DNA from: Bacteroides sp.
GTDB lineage: Bacteria; Bacteroidota; Bacteroidia; Bacteroidales; Muribaculaceae
Reading direction: 5' to 3'
DNA: 64,000 bases
NCBI GenBank assembly: GCA_014802325.1
Contig: JAAVCK010000026.1
Location: 62,001-126,000 of the forward strand
A program made the translations under genes and the position numbers. The notes under the pieces are model-generated. The model was given only the letters and a program-made list of their open reading frames with translations, was not told where the DNA came from and did no database searches. Shown here in pieces: positions 26,975-35,948 of the stretch (position 1 is the first letter of the stretch; each line of letters begins with the position of its first letter).

Positions 26975-29900
26975 ATGAAATTTTCACGCTATATTTCTTT
27001 CCTTACCATATTTTCAGCTTTGTGCTTCACCGCGTGTGAAGACGAACTTCCCTACGACTCGGTGGTGATAGGCGAGGGCGAGGCTACGGTCGACGCCCAA
27101 GTATCGTTTCACGCCCTTGAGTCGGCTCTCGAATCGCGCGCGGCCGGTAACGCTGTCGACGTGATCAACGAATTGTGGATGGTGATTTACGAGGTCAATG
27201 CCGACGGTACGGAGAAGGGCCTGTATGAAAAGGTACGTATCTACGACAGTTCAGACAATGACTACGTGCTCCCCGGCTCGGATTTCGATATTGACCAGGA
27301 CGGCAACACGGCCAATCCGCCCGACGCCGAGGTAGCTCCCTCCGGTTCAAACCCCGACGGCAACATCGGCCCTTCCGGCGAATCAACCCCCACGGCTAAA
27401 TTCAAACTCCGCCATATACCCTACGGCCGATACAAGATGTTTGCCGTGGCCAATGTGGATCTCACCGATGTAGACTGCACTACTATCGAAGATCTGCGCA
27501 ATACCCGTTTCAAGTGGAATACCAATGTAAGCCTTGACTGCCAGATGTTCGGTTACTTCACCCTTGCCACACAGCCCACATCTTCATCCGATGCGCCTGT
27601 CATCACGGTCAATCAGAGCACACTGCGTCTGCACTCGTGGATAAAGCGTCTGGTGTCAAAGGTAACCGTATCGTTTGACCCCTCCGGACTCGAAGAGAAT
27701 GTCCATATCTATATCAAGAGTGTCACTATTCATGACATTCCCGCCAGCTGTGCGTTAGGTCTTCCCAACTCTCCTGATTCCGACGATGAACTCATCAAGA
27801 ATGGTGAGTCGTTTACCTATTATCAGCCCGGTCAGAGCGACAATGAATATCATACGGACTGGGATATTCATCTCACTAAAGGCTCCGGCCCGATGGGTGA
27901 GGTGAACCATACCGAGAGCGACAAGGCACTGTATTTTTTCGAGAATATGCAGGGCGACTATCAGGGTCAGAGCAAATATGACAAGCAGCAGGACCCCGAT
28001 GCCGTAGGCACACCTATCGATACGCCCGAAGATGGCGAAGACTATAAGGATACAAGACTATACGGCACATATATTGAAGTGGAGGCTTTCTACGACAGCC
28101 GTAATAAAGATAAACTCACGAGCGGCCCTATCAAGTACCGCTTCATGCTCGGTAAGAATGTGACATACAACTACGATGCCGAGCGTAACTATCACTACAA
28201 GCTCACCCTCAAGTTCCGCGGCTGGGCCAACGAGGCCGACTGGCACATATCATACCGCGAATACTCTCCCACACTCATCACCCCCGAGCCTTACTACATA
28301 TCTTATCTTTACGGTCAGGAGATGGACTTCCCCGCGCGTGTGCTTACCGGCGACGAGGATGTGCTCAACTATACGGTGAAAGCTGAGATCGTAGAAAACA
28401 ACTGGTGGCCCTGGGATTGGGATCCCGACGCGGAGAACAGTACGGGTAAGCGCCCGGACGAATTTGTGCCCGGCGGATTGGCCGGTATGCAGGATATCAA
28501 CGGCTTTGCATGGAACGTGCCTGCGTTTGATAATGTATTTCCCTGTGTGCCATACTCGAAGGAAAAGTATACTTCTGACTTTCCCTACGGCGGGTCGAAT
28601 TATGTAGGCTTTCTCTCGCTCAGGCCCAACGAGGCCGACGTGATAGGTACGGATGCCGAGATTACCGCCGCAGGCCTTCCGCTTGATCAGAACGGATATG
28701 GAGCGAGTGCCAATACTTATCTGAAGAATTATTATAAAGACCACAATCTGGCCGTGAATGAGTATCCCCTCAACGGACCGGGTACATCTTACGATCCCAT
28801 CGACAAGTCTTTGAGTGTGCTTATACCCATGTATACCCGCAACAAGGAGATGGTGCCTTCCACAGACTTTACCGGCAATAACCCCTTCAATGCCTACTGG
28901 CGATATGCCAAGGTGAGGTTTACGCTTTGGAAAGACGGGCAGCAGGTATCATTTAAAAACGAAGAGGGCGAAGAGGAGACCGAGCGCGTAGCCACGATAT
29001 ATCAGGTGCCTCGCGTGGAGAACCCGAAAGCTATTTACCGCGATTGGAATAATGATGATCCTTTTGATGTCAAGCTCATGATATTGCCCAACGCCGGTAC
29101 AAGCAGATACCAGACTTTTACGTCCGATGGCCCGTGGCGCGCATCGATCTTGTGTCAGTCCGAACCGTTTATCGAACTTACCGGAAAAGACGGTAAGACT
29201 GTCAGGAGTACTTCGGAATATATTTCCGGCTCAACGGGCGAGACCATTGAGTTTACCTATAAACCGACGTCGAAACTCGGCTCGGCCTCGGCTACCCGAT
29301 GCGGAGTGATAAAGGTGGAATATCATGATTATAACTGTGTCCATCTTATCATAGTGCGTCAGGGTTATCATCAGGGCGTGCAGCTGGGCAATGCCAAGTG
29401 GAGCTGCTACAATGTCTACGCCACCTCCGGAGATCACACTTCAACTTATGAGCCCGGAACGGATACCTCGGTAAAAGTTGCGCTCACACGCAGCCCGCTA
29501 TCTGTAGGTTCATTTCTGAAACGCAGCCAGTATAACTACAGTATCCGTGAGGCCAATAATGATACTTACGGCTGGCTTGCAGCTGTCGGATCCAACAATC
29601 TGTCGACTGTATATGTGGATGCAAGCGGCAACTCTGTAATCCGTCCGGCTCAATGGGGGCAGATTCAAGGATTCGGTTGGACCAACTTCGGCATCAACAA
29701 CCAGGCATTAGCTCAACGTGCAACCAACCGCAAGTGGGCTGATACGTGGACAGCCGTGGGTGGATTTCAGGATGGACAGCAGTTTGATGTGCCGACTGCT
29801 GAAAATTTGCAGTCGCTTACTGATAATTGTAAATTCGGCTACGGCATAGTATATGCCGATGGTGCTGTCACTACGGCCGATGAGTTCAGTATTGCAAACG

Positions 29901-30415
29901 GTTATACCGATTATGACAACACCGGGGCAGAATCTGCTAAAGGTGTGCGCGCATGTGTGGTATATGATGAAACCACCGGTAATAATATCCTCTTCCCGCT
30001 TGGCGCGGTAGGTCAGGCGCGAAGAGTGTGTACGGCGCCGTTCGGATCTAATGGATGGGGTACCGTACCATTCTCTGATCCCGGAGTTGGAACTATAGCG
30101 TATAGTGGTCTGCGACAGTATCTCGGTGGAGTCGCCAACCGCAATCGTCCCCTTACCTACAATAATTATCGTAACCCCGGAGCGCTATATTGGATCAAGC
30201 AACCGGTCATGACCGATACACCGTCAAATATAGCTGGCGTCAACCGTCCCTCTTACGCATCATGGGATATAAACTATCTCACCATCGTGTTTAATCCTTA
30301 CGCCTATAACTCATTATCAGGATGGAATGATGAAAATAAAGTGTATAGCAATTCGGGCGTAAATGCCTCGTCATGTTCGGACGCATTGCCGATAAAGCTG
30401 ATATATAAGAACTGA
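26975..30415 (+). CDS. DUF4906-type giant fimbrial tip protein with lectin-like C-terminus
   Basis: An 1146-residue lipoprotein, last gene of the pilus operon. It has lipobox FTAC (Cys21) and an ESRA motif (Arg55) like the shaft subunits. An N-terminal fimbrillin-like region follows (about 35-450; LWMVIYEVNADG, RHIPYGRYKMFAVANVDL, RLVSKVTVSFDPSG), then a long DUF4906 middle. The C-terminal part (about 890-1146) has WTAVGGFQDGQQFDVPTAEN, CKFGYGIVYADGA, ARACV-like GVRACVVYDETTGNNILFPL and GQARR, a layout reminiscent of C-type-lectin/FGE-like folds. A tip adhesin is the best reading. The ligand is unknown. A strong bidirectional terminator follows directly. Confidence 0.82.
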   Translation: MKFSRYISFLTIFSALCFTACEDELPYDSVVIGEGEATVDAQVSFHALESALESRAAGNAVDVINELWMVIYEVNADGTEKGLYEKVRIYDSSDNDYVLPGSDFDIDQDGNTANPPDAEVAPSGSNPDGNIGPSGESTPTAKFKLRHIPYGRYKMFAVANVDLTDVDCTTIEDLRNTRFKWNTNVSLDCQMFGYFTLATQPTSSSDAPVITVNQSTLRLHSWIKRLVSKVTVSFDPSGLEENVHIYIKSVTIHDIPASCALGLPNSPDSDDELIKNGESFTYYQPGQSDNEYHTDWDIHLTKGSGPMGEVNHTESDKALYFFENMQGDYQGQSKYDKQQDPDAVGTPIDTPEDGEDYKDTRLYGTYIEVEAFYDSRNKDKLTSGPIKYRFMLGKNVTYNYDAERNYHYKLTLKFRGWANEADWHISYREYSPTLITPEPYYISYLYGQEMDFPARVLTGDEDVLNYTVKAEIVENNWWPWDWDPDAENSTGKRPDEFVPGGLAGMQDINGFAWNVPAFDNVFPCVPYSKEKYTSDFPYGGSNYVGFLSLRPNEADVIGTDAEITAAGLPLDQNGYGASANTYLKNYYKDHNLAVNEYPLNGPGTSYDPIDKSLSVLIPMYTRNKEMVPSTDFTGNNPFNAYWRYAKVRFTLWKDGQQVSFKNEEGEEETERVATIYQVPRVENPKAIYRDWNNDDPFDVKLMILPNAGTSRYQTFTSDGPWRASILCQSEPFIELTGKDGKTVRSTSEYISGSTGETIEFTYKPTSKLGSASATRCGVIKVEYHDYNCVHLIIVRQGYHQGVQLGNAKWSCYNVYATSGDHTSTYEPGTDTSVKVALTRSPLSVGSFLKRSQYNYSIREANNDTYGWLAAVGSNNLSTVYVDASGNSVIRPAQWGQIQGFGWTNFGINNQALAQRATNRKWADTWTAVGGFQDGQQFDVPTAENLQSLTDNCKFGYGIVYADGAVTTADEFSIANGYTDYDNTGAESAKGVRACVVYDETTGNNILFPLGAVGQARRVCTAPFGSNGWGTVPFSDPGVGTIAYSGLRQYLGGVANRNRPLTYNNYRNPGALYWIKQPVMTDTPSNIAGVNRPSYASWDINYLTIVFNPYAYNSLSGWNDENKVYSNSGVNASSCSDALPIKLIYKN

Positions 30416-30443
30416 AAAAAGGAGCCGGTTGGCTCCTTTTTTT
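30414..30443. terminator. Bidirectional terminator after the pilus operon
   Basis: GGAGCC (30421-30426), loop GGTT, GGCTCC (30431-30436), flanked by an A-run before and a T-run after. It serves the pilus operon on the plus strand and the carbonic anhydrase gene on the minus strand. Confidence 0.92.
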
Positions 30444-30473
30444 GTGGATGTTGGTGTGTAAGAAAGGGTTACG

Positions 30474-31013
30474 TCACACCTTCGTGAGTTCGCCGGTGGT
30501 GGAGTCCATGATGTATCCGGCCGTGCGTACGTCGTCGGGCATGAGAGGATGATTGCGAATCAGGTCAACGGTTTCCTCGATGGCCGTGTGGGAGTCTTCA
30601 AATCCGTGGAGCCAGCTGTCGAGATCTATACCGCAGTGGCGCATGAGCGAAATGTGTTCGTCGCTCACGCCGCGCTCTTTCATGAGGTAGAGCATCTCCT
30701 GGGCATTCATACCCTGCACACCGCATCCCGTGTGGCCTATCACCATGATTTCGGTCACTCCGAGCTCGTAGACAGCCACGAGGAGCGAGCGCATGGTGGA
30801 GTCGAAGGGATTGGTGATGGTGGCGCCGGCGTTTTTGATGATTTTCACATCGCCGTTTCTGAGACCGAGAGCGGCGGGGAGCAGTGTCACCAGTCGAGTA
30901 TCCATGCAGGTGACGATAGCTATCTTTTTGTCGGGAAATTTAGAGGTGACAAAGTGCTCGTAGGCATGCGAGTCGACAAACTGTCGGTTGTACTTAAGAA
31001 TTTCGTCTATCAT
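30474..31013 (-). CDS. Beta-class carbonic anhydrase
   Basis: A 180-residue cytosolic zinc enzyme that interconverts CO2 and bicarbonate. The metal-ligand motifs are present: VTCMDTRL (Cys and the Asp-Arg dyad) and VIGHTGCGVQ (His and Cys). The NAGATITNPFDSTMRSLLVA segment also fits. It is of the short type. The frame is open upstream to 31094, but the ATG at 31013 gives the normal N-terminus (MIDEILKYNRQFVDS) and overlaps the tilS stop in an ATGA, so tilS and this gene are translationally coupled. Confidence 0.93.
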   Translation of the reverse strand: MIDEILKYNRQFVDSHAYEHFVTSKFPDKKIAIVTCMDTRLVTLLPAALGLRNGDVKIIKNAGATITNPFDSTMRSLLVAVYELGVTEIMVIGHTGCGVQGMNAQEMLYLMKERGVSDEHISLMRHCGIDLDSWLHGFEDSHTAIEETVDLIRNHPLMPDDVRTAGYIMDSTTGELTKV

Positions 31014-32290
31014 AGATTTATGGTGAGTTGTATAATTTCGGTCGTAGAAGGAGTCACGGCAAAGAGGCGCGACGCACGCAGCCCTATCACCCAAAGTATC
31101 TCACCGTTGCGGGTGAGCACACGCACTGCCCGCTTGGCGTTTTCGTCGAGGCGGTGCGATACGAAGAGGTCGCTCAATTTCTTTGAGCCTTTCATGCCGA
31201 ATGGCTTGAAGCGGTCGCCCTGTCGCCAGGGACGCAACTCGAAGTGAGGATCGCCGCTCATCACTGCCGCGTCGAGCCATATCGTGTCGCCGCATCTGTG
31301 CGGGCGGAACTCGTCGGGCGTGAGGCTGACCATTGTTAGCGGCGGCAGGCCGGGCACCACAGTCATAGCCTCAAACCCATGCTCTGAAAGTGGCCGGAGC
31401 ATTCCGCGGTCGAGTGTGTATCCGTCGAAATTCAATCCTGCCGCCATCGGGTCGGATAGTATGGTGTCGATCTGCCCCGGCGTGACGGCTCTGTCGCGCA
31501 GCAGCCGGTAGAGCGCCTCGGCCGGGTGAGGGTGCGAAGCGGCGAGTGAAGCCACGTCGATAGCACCCGATGGGTCGGTGTAGCGCTCGCGCAGCAGCGA
31601 CTCGTAGTCGGCGAGCAGCGCGTAGTCGCCGCGCAGATGGCTCATGGTATCGGATATTCTCTCGTCGGCTCCGGGAAAGCTCTGCCTGAGAGCGGGCAGG
31701 ATGACGTTGCGCAGACGGTTGCGGCGAAATGTGTTTTCGCTGTTGGTGGAGTCAGTGACAAACTCAATATTTTCGCCCCGAAGATACTCCTCGATCTCCG
31801 CACGGGTCACACCGAGAAGCGGTCGGATAATATCGCCGTTGCGCGGCAGCATCCCTTTCAGCCCCGCGACACCCGAGCCGCGCAGCGCGTTGAGAAAGAA
31901 TGTCTCCACATTGTCGTTGAGATGATGAGCTACCGCCAGGCGCGCCCCGGGGCGGTCGGCAAGCAGACTGCGAAACCAGTCGTAGCGCAGACTACGGCAT
32001 GCCATCTCCACTGATTCGCCAGTAGCCTCCATGCGTGCCGCCACGTCGAAGTGGCGTATGGTGAGCGGCACGCCTAAATGCTCACACAGCTGCATCGCGT
32101 GGCGCATGTCGCGGTCGCTTTCGTCACCGCGCAGATGAAAATTACAGTGAGCCGCGAGGCAGCGGTAGCCCATACGGCGGAGCATCACGAGCAGCGCCAC
32201 CGAGTCGGCTCCGCCGCTCAGTGCCACCACTACCTCGCCGCCGTCGGCCAGAAGATCGTGAGTACGGATATAAGCTCTGACTTTTTCCAC
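31010..32290 (-). CDS. tilS: tRNA(Ile)-lysidine synthase
   Basis: Converts C34 of tRNA-Ile(CAU) to lysidine with ATP and lysine, allowing AUA decoding. The 426-residue protein has the PP-loop VVALSGGADSVALL (about 22-35), the HCNFHLRGDESDRD segment, and AVAHHLNDNVETFFLNALRGSG, followed by the C-terminal TilS domain (WRQGDRFKPFGMKGSKKLSD). It precedes the carbonic anhydrase gene with a 4-base overlap. Confidence 0.95.
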   Translation of the reverse strand: MEKVRAYIRTHDLLADGGEVVVALSGGADSVALLVMLRRMGYRCLAAHCNFHLRGDESDRDMRHAMQLCEHLGVPLTIRHFDVAARMEATGESVEMACRSLRYDWFRSLLADRPGARLAVAHHLNDNVETFFLNALRGSGVAGLKGMLPRNGDIIRPLLGVTRAEIEEYLRGENIEFVTDSTNSENTFRRNRLRNVILPALRQSFPGADERISDTMSHLRGDYALLADYESLLRERYTDPSGAIDVASLAASHPHPAEALYRLLRDRAVTPGQIDTILSDPMAAGLNFDGYTLDRGMLRPLSEHGFEAMTVVPGLPPLTMVSLTPDEFRPHRCGDTIWLDAAVMSGDPHFELRPWRQGDRFKPFGMKGSKKLSDLFVSHRLDENAKRAVRVLTRNGEILWVIGLRASRLFAVTPSTTEIIQLTINL

Positions 32291-32325
32291 ACCTCAAATA
32301 TACGTAATTTGTAAAAATATTTCGT

Positions 32326-32333
32326 TAACTTTG
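32326..32333 (+). promoter_or_regulatory. -7 promoter box upstream of the esterase gene
   Basis: TAACTTTG fits TAnnTTTG, 17 bases before the ATG at 32351. TTTG at 32308-32311 is only 14 bases away, so the -33 assignment is uncertain. Confidence 0.5.
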
Positions 32334-32350
32334 CGAGAAAATCTATCGTG

Positions 32351-33181
32351 ATGAAAAAAATTATATTGATATTGCTTGCAGTAGCTGCCTCGCTCGCTGG
32401 GCGCGCCATGGAGCAGGTGGACACCATAACGGTCAGCACCTCGCGCATCGCATCGCCCGCCCGCTGCGTGGTGGCCGTACCAGACAGTTATATGGATCAG
32501 GCCGATACGACGCACTATCCGGTAGTGTATCTGCTCCACGGCTTCGGTGACGATCACCGCTATTATGCGTCGAAAACCCCGCTCGACGAGCTGGCCACGC
32601 AGTATGGTGTTATAATCGTGTGTCCCGACGGCCGCAAAAGCTGGTACTGGGATTCGCCCCTGCAGTCTGACCTGCATATGGAAAGCTACATCACGTGTGA
32701 TCTGGTGCCGACCGTCGACCGCCTCTACCGCACGATAGCCCGCCCCTCGTCGCGCGCCATCAACGGTCTGAGTATGGGTGGCCACGGAGCGCTGTGGCTG
32801 GCTATGCGTCACCCCGACCTGTGGGGCAATGCCGCCTCGATGAGCGGCGGTGTCGACATCACACGCCCGAAATTTCACAAGAAATGGGCCATGTCAAAAA
32901 GCCTCGGCGCTTACGAGAGTCATCCTTCACGTTGGAAGCAACATTCGGTGAAATATCTTGCGGAAACACTCCCGGCCGACACGCTTCGGCAGGTGAACAT
33001 GATGGTGATGTGTGGCACGGAAGACTTTTTCTACACCGTCAACTGCGATCTCGATGCCGTGATGAACACCCGCAAGATACCCCATACCTACGTCACCGGC
33101 CCTGGCAACCATTCGTGGGCCTACTGGAAAGACGCCCTGGTGGCCATAATGGAATTTTTTGACCGCAACCTCGCAAGATAA
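32351..33181 (+). CDS. Exported alpha/beta-hydrolase esterase (CE1/esterase D-like)
   Basis: A 276-residue protein with a signal peptide (MKKIILILLAVAASLAGRAM). The body has YPVVYLLHGFGDDHRYY (oxyanion-hole HGF), a nucleophile elbow GLSMGGHGALW, and a late GNHSWAYWKDAL carrying the likely catalytic His. This pattern fits the esterase D / feruloyl-esterase group (CE1). Many Bacteroidota members act on acylated plant polysaccharides, but the substrate cannot be told from sequence. The preceding GTG at 32348 is adjacent; the ATG is chosen. Confidence 0.87.
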   Translation: MKKIILILLAVAASLAGRAMEQVDTITVSTSRIASPARCVVAVPDSYMDQADTTHYPVVYLLHGFGDDHRYYASKTPLDELATQYGVIIVCPDGRKSWYWDSPLQSDLHMESYITCDLVPTVDRLYRTIARPSSRAINGLSMGGHGALWLAMRHPDLWGNAASMSGGVDITRPKFHKKWAMSKSLGAYESHPSRWKQHSVKYLAETLPADTLRQVNMMVMCGTEDFFYTVNCDLDAVMNTRKIPHTYVTGPGNHSWAYWKDALVAIMEFFDRNLAR

Positions 33182-33209
33182 TCATCAACTTGTAAAAATA
33201 AATATCGAC

Positions 33210-33818
33210 ATGAAACTAATCTCCCGACTCCTCTCATGGATATTCTCGCCGCTGCTGTGTCCTACCTACGCGGTGATAATCATATTTATCATATCGCAAC
33301 TCGCACTCGTGCCCGCCGGTGTGAAAATCAGTTCGGTTGTGGCCACGTTTATCACCACATGCGTAGTGCCTGCCGGCGTCATAATGGCCCTTTATCTGAT
33401 GGGCTACGTCAGCGACCCCGGACTCAACAACCGCACCGAGCGCACGCTGCCATATCTGATCGCCGTGATATGCTACGTGGCGTGCATCATCTTCTTCTAC
33501 CGCGCCAACGCGCCGCTGTGGATGCTGCTGTTTATGGGCGGAGCGTCGGTGGCCTGCGTGGTCAATATCGTGGTCAACCGCTGGTGGAAGATTTCAGCCC
33601 ACGCTGCCGGTGTGGCCGGAATAGTGGCGCTGATAGTGCGCATTGCGGTCGACAATCTTGCTATAGTCGACCTCTTCTGGTGGATGACCGGCTCGATACT
33701 CGTGACAGGCGCCGTGATGACGGCCCGCGTCTACATGCAGCGCCACACACTGTGGCAAGTGGTGGCCGGCGCATTCAACGGCTTTATCTGTGTATATCTT
33801 GCAACAATGATACATTGA
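33210..33818 (+). CDS. PAP2-like integral membrane protein
   Basis: A 202-residue protein with about six membrane helices. Three positions recall the PAP2 phosphatase motifs: NNRTERTLPY (motif 1-like), KISAHAAG (PSGH-like) and ARVYMQRHTLWQVVAGAFNG (SRxxxxxHxxxD-like). Key residues differ: Ile-Ser-Ala-His instead of Pro-Ser-Gly-His, and Gln in place of the last Asp. It is therefore either a divergent lipid phosphatase or a non-catalytic relative. The ATG at 33210 is chosen over one at 33159 that overlaps the esterase. purE follows after 4 bases. Confidence 0.7.
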   Translation: MKLISRLLSWIFSPLLCPTYAVIIIFIISQLALVPAGVKISSVVATFITTCVVPAGVIMALYLMGYVSDPGLNNRTERTLPYLIAVICYVACIIFFYRANAPLWMLLFMGGASVACVVNIVVNRWWKISAHAAGVAGIVALIVRIAVDNLAIVDLFWWMTGSILVTGAVMTARVYMQRHTLWQVVAGAFNGFICVYLATMIH

Positions 33819-33822
33819 CAAT

Positions 33823-34329
33823 ATGAAACCGGTAGTAAGTATAATAATGGGCAGCACAAGCGACCTGCCCATACTGAGAAAGACGGCCGACTTCCTTGAA
33901 AAAATGGAGGTGCCGTTTGAGATGAACGCCCTTTCGGCTCACCGCACACCTGCCGAGGTGGAGCAGTTTGCCCGCACGGCTCAGAGCCGCGGACTCAAAG
34001 TGATAATAGCTGCCGCCGGCATGGCCGCCGCTCTGCCCGGCGTGATAGCTGCCATGACGCCGCTGCCCGTGATAGGTATTCCGGTCAACTCCACGCTCGA
34101 AGGCCGCGACGCGCTGCTGTCGATAGTCCAGATGCCTCCCGGCATATCTGTGGCTACCGTGGGAATCAATGCCGGCATGAATGCCGCCGTGCTTGCCGTG
34201 CAGATGCTGGCTCTCAGCGATGCTGCTCTTGCCGAGCGCTTTGATGCCTATCGCAAGGGTCTGGTGGAGAAGATAGTCAAGGCCAATGAGGAACTGAAGG
34301 AGGTGACTTATAAATTCAAGACCAACTGA
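33823..34329 (+). CDS. purE: N5-carboxyaminoimidazole ribonucleotide mutase
   Basis: Class I PurE of purine synthesis, converting N5-CAIR to CAIR. The 168-residue protein has SIIMGSTSDLPILRKTADFL, the active-site LSAHRTP, AAAGMAAALPGVIA, and PVIGIPVNSTLEGRDALLSI. The lengths and motifs are standard for octameric PurE. Its stop overlaps the ispG start by one base (TGATG). Confidence 0.96.
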   Translation: MKPVVSIIMGSTSDLPILRKTADFLEKMEVPFEMNALSAHRTPAEVEQFARTAQSRGLKVIIAAAGMAAALPGVIAAMTPLPVIGIPVNSTLEGRDALLSIVQMPPGISVATVGINAGMNAAVLAVQMLALSDAALAERFDAYRKGLVEKIVKANEELKEVTYKFKTN

Positions 34330-35948
34330 TGAGCGGATATAACTACGCGCGCCGCAAATCGCGCCAGGTGAATGTGGGCGGTGTGAAACTCGGCGGCCAC
34401 AATCCGGTGAGGGTGCAGTCGATGACTTCCACTTCCACCATGGATACCGAAGCGAGCGTGGCGCAGATAAAGCGTATAGTCGACGCCGGTGGCGAGATAG
34501 TGCGCCTCACGGCTCAGGGAGTCCGCGAGGCTTCTAACCTGGCTGCTATCTCTGACCGCCTGCGCGGCGAGGGAATCGGCGTGCCTCTGGTGGCCGATAT
34601 ACACTTCAATCCCAAAGCGGCCTTTGAAGCGGCCCGCCATGTGGAGAAGGTGAGAATCAATCCCGGCAACTTTGTGGATCCCGGCCGCACGTTCGTGCAG
34701 CTGGAGTTTACCGACGAAGAGTATGCCCGCGAGGTCGATAAAATCGCCGAGACACTTGTGCCGTTTCTCGAACTGTGCCGGGCCAATCATACCGCTATCC
34801 GTCTGGGAGTGAACCACGGGTCGCTTTCTGACCGTATCATGAGCCGCTACGGCGATACGCCCGACGGCATGGTGGAAAGCGTGATGGAATTTTTGCGTGT
34901 CTGCGTAGCCCGGGATTTCTATGATGTGGTCATAAGCATTAAGGCCTCCAACGTGATAGTGATGGTCACCACCGTGATGAAACTCGTGGATGCACTTGAG
35001 CGTGAAGGTATGGATTTCCCGCTGCACTTAGGTGTCACCGAGGCCGGCGACGGCGAAGACGGACGAGTGAAATCGGCCGTGGGTATAGGCCGTCTGCTTG
35101 CCGACGGCATAGGCGATACCATCCGCGTGTCGCTGGCCGAAGAGCCCGAATGTGAGATACCCGTAGCCAAGGCGCTGCTCCGTCATATCGAATCTATGGC
35201 CGCTGCTCCCGCAATCGACGGCGAGCGGGTGCGCCGCTTTGGCGATGCTCCGCGAGAGAGTGTGGGCGGCGGTGTGCCAGTGGCAAGCCTTGACGAACTT
35301 CCCGAGGCGACGGAGATGATAGAGATCGATGCCGAGGCGTTGCCCGATCATGTCGACGCCGATGCCGTGATAGTACTGTGTACTACTCATCCCAACTGTA
35401 TAGGAGCCATGCGCCGTGCGCTCGACGAGATAGAAAGACGCGGCTGGAAAAACAGGGTGATACTTAAAGCCGCCTACGGCGACGCACCGGCCGACGACGT
35501 GATGCTGAAAGCGTCGGTCGACCTCGGCACGCTGCTTCTCGACGGCTATACAGACGGAATTCATATCGAGGCCGACGCCCTTACACCCGATAAGGCGCGC
35601 AATCTGGCTCTCGGCATACTTCAGGCCACCCGTCTGCGCATGACACGTACCGAATATATCGCTTGTCCGGGCTGCGGACGCACTCTCTATGATCTGCAGC
35701 AGACACTCGCGCGTATCCGCGAGGCCACATCTCATCTCAAAGGCTTGAAGATAGGTGTGATGGGCTGTATAGTCAACGGTCCCGGCGAGATGGCCGACGC
35801 CGACTACGGATATGTGGGCAGCGGCGTGGGTAAAGTGAATCTCTATAAGGGCAAAGTGTGTATAGAGAAAAATATTCCTACCTCTGAAGCGCTGCCGCGA
35901 CTCATACAACTCATAAAAGATAATGGCGACTGGAAAGATGCTGAGTGA
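34329..35948 (+). CDS. ispG: 4-hydroxy-3-methylbut-2-enyl diphosphate synthase
   Basis: A [4Fe-4S] enzyme of the MEP isoprenoid pathway. The 539-residue protein opens with a TIM barrel (VRVQSMTSTSTMDTEA, VPLVADIHFNPKAA, VRINPGNF). A central insertion of about 130-150 residues comes next. The C-terminal reductase-like domain carries the cluster cysteines (CPGCGRT and GVMGCIVNGPGEM). The insertion is typical of the long Bacteroidota/plant form, as against about 370 residues in E. coli. It overlaps purE by 1 base and ribD by 11. Confidence 0.96.
   Translation: MSGYNYARRKSRQVNVGGVKLGGHNPVRVQSMTSTSTMDTEASVAQIKRIVDAGGEIVRLTAQGVREASNLAAISDRLRGEGIGVPLVADIHFNPKAAFEAARHVEKVRINPGNFVDPGRTFVQLEFTDEEYAREVDKIAETLVPFLELCRANHTAIRLGVNHGSLSDRIMSRYGDTPDGMVESVMEFLRVCVARDFYDVVISIKASNVIVMVTTVMKLVDALEREGMDFPLHLGVTEAGDGEDGRVKSAVGIGRLLADGIGDTIRVSLAEEPECEIPVAKALLRHIESMAAAPAIDGERVRRFGDAPRESVGGGVPVASLDELPEATEMIEIDAEALPDHVDADAVIVLCTTHPNCIGAMRRALDEIERRGWKNRVILKAAYGDAPADDVMLKASVDLGTLLLDGYTDGIHIEADALTPDKARNLALGILQATRLRMTRTEYIACPGCGRTLYDLQQTLARIREATSHLKGLKIGVMGCIVNGPGEMADADYGYVGSGVGKVNLYKGKVCIEKNIPTSEALPRLIQLIKDNGDWKDAE

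Noticed and set aside
34329-35948. IspG thought to be a fusion because of its 539 residues
   Set aside because: The central insertion is usual for Bacteroidota and plant IspG.
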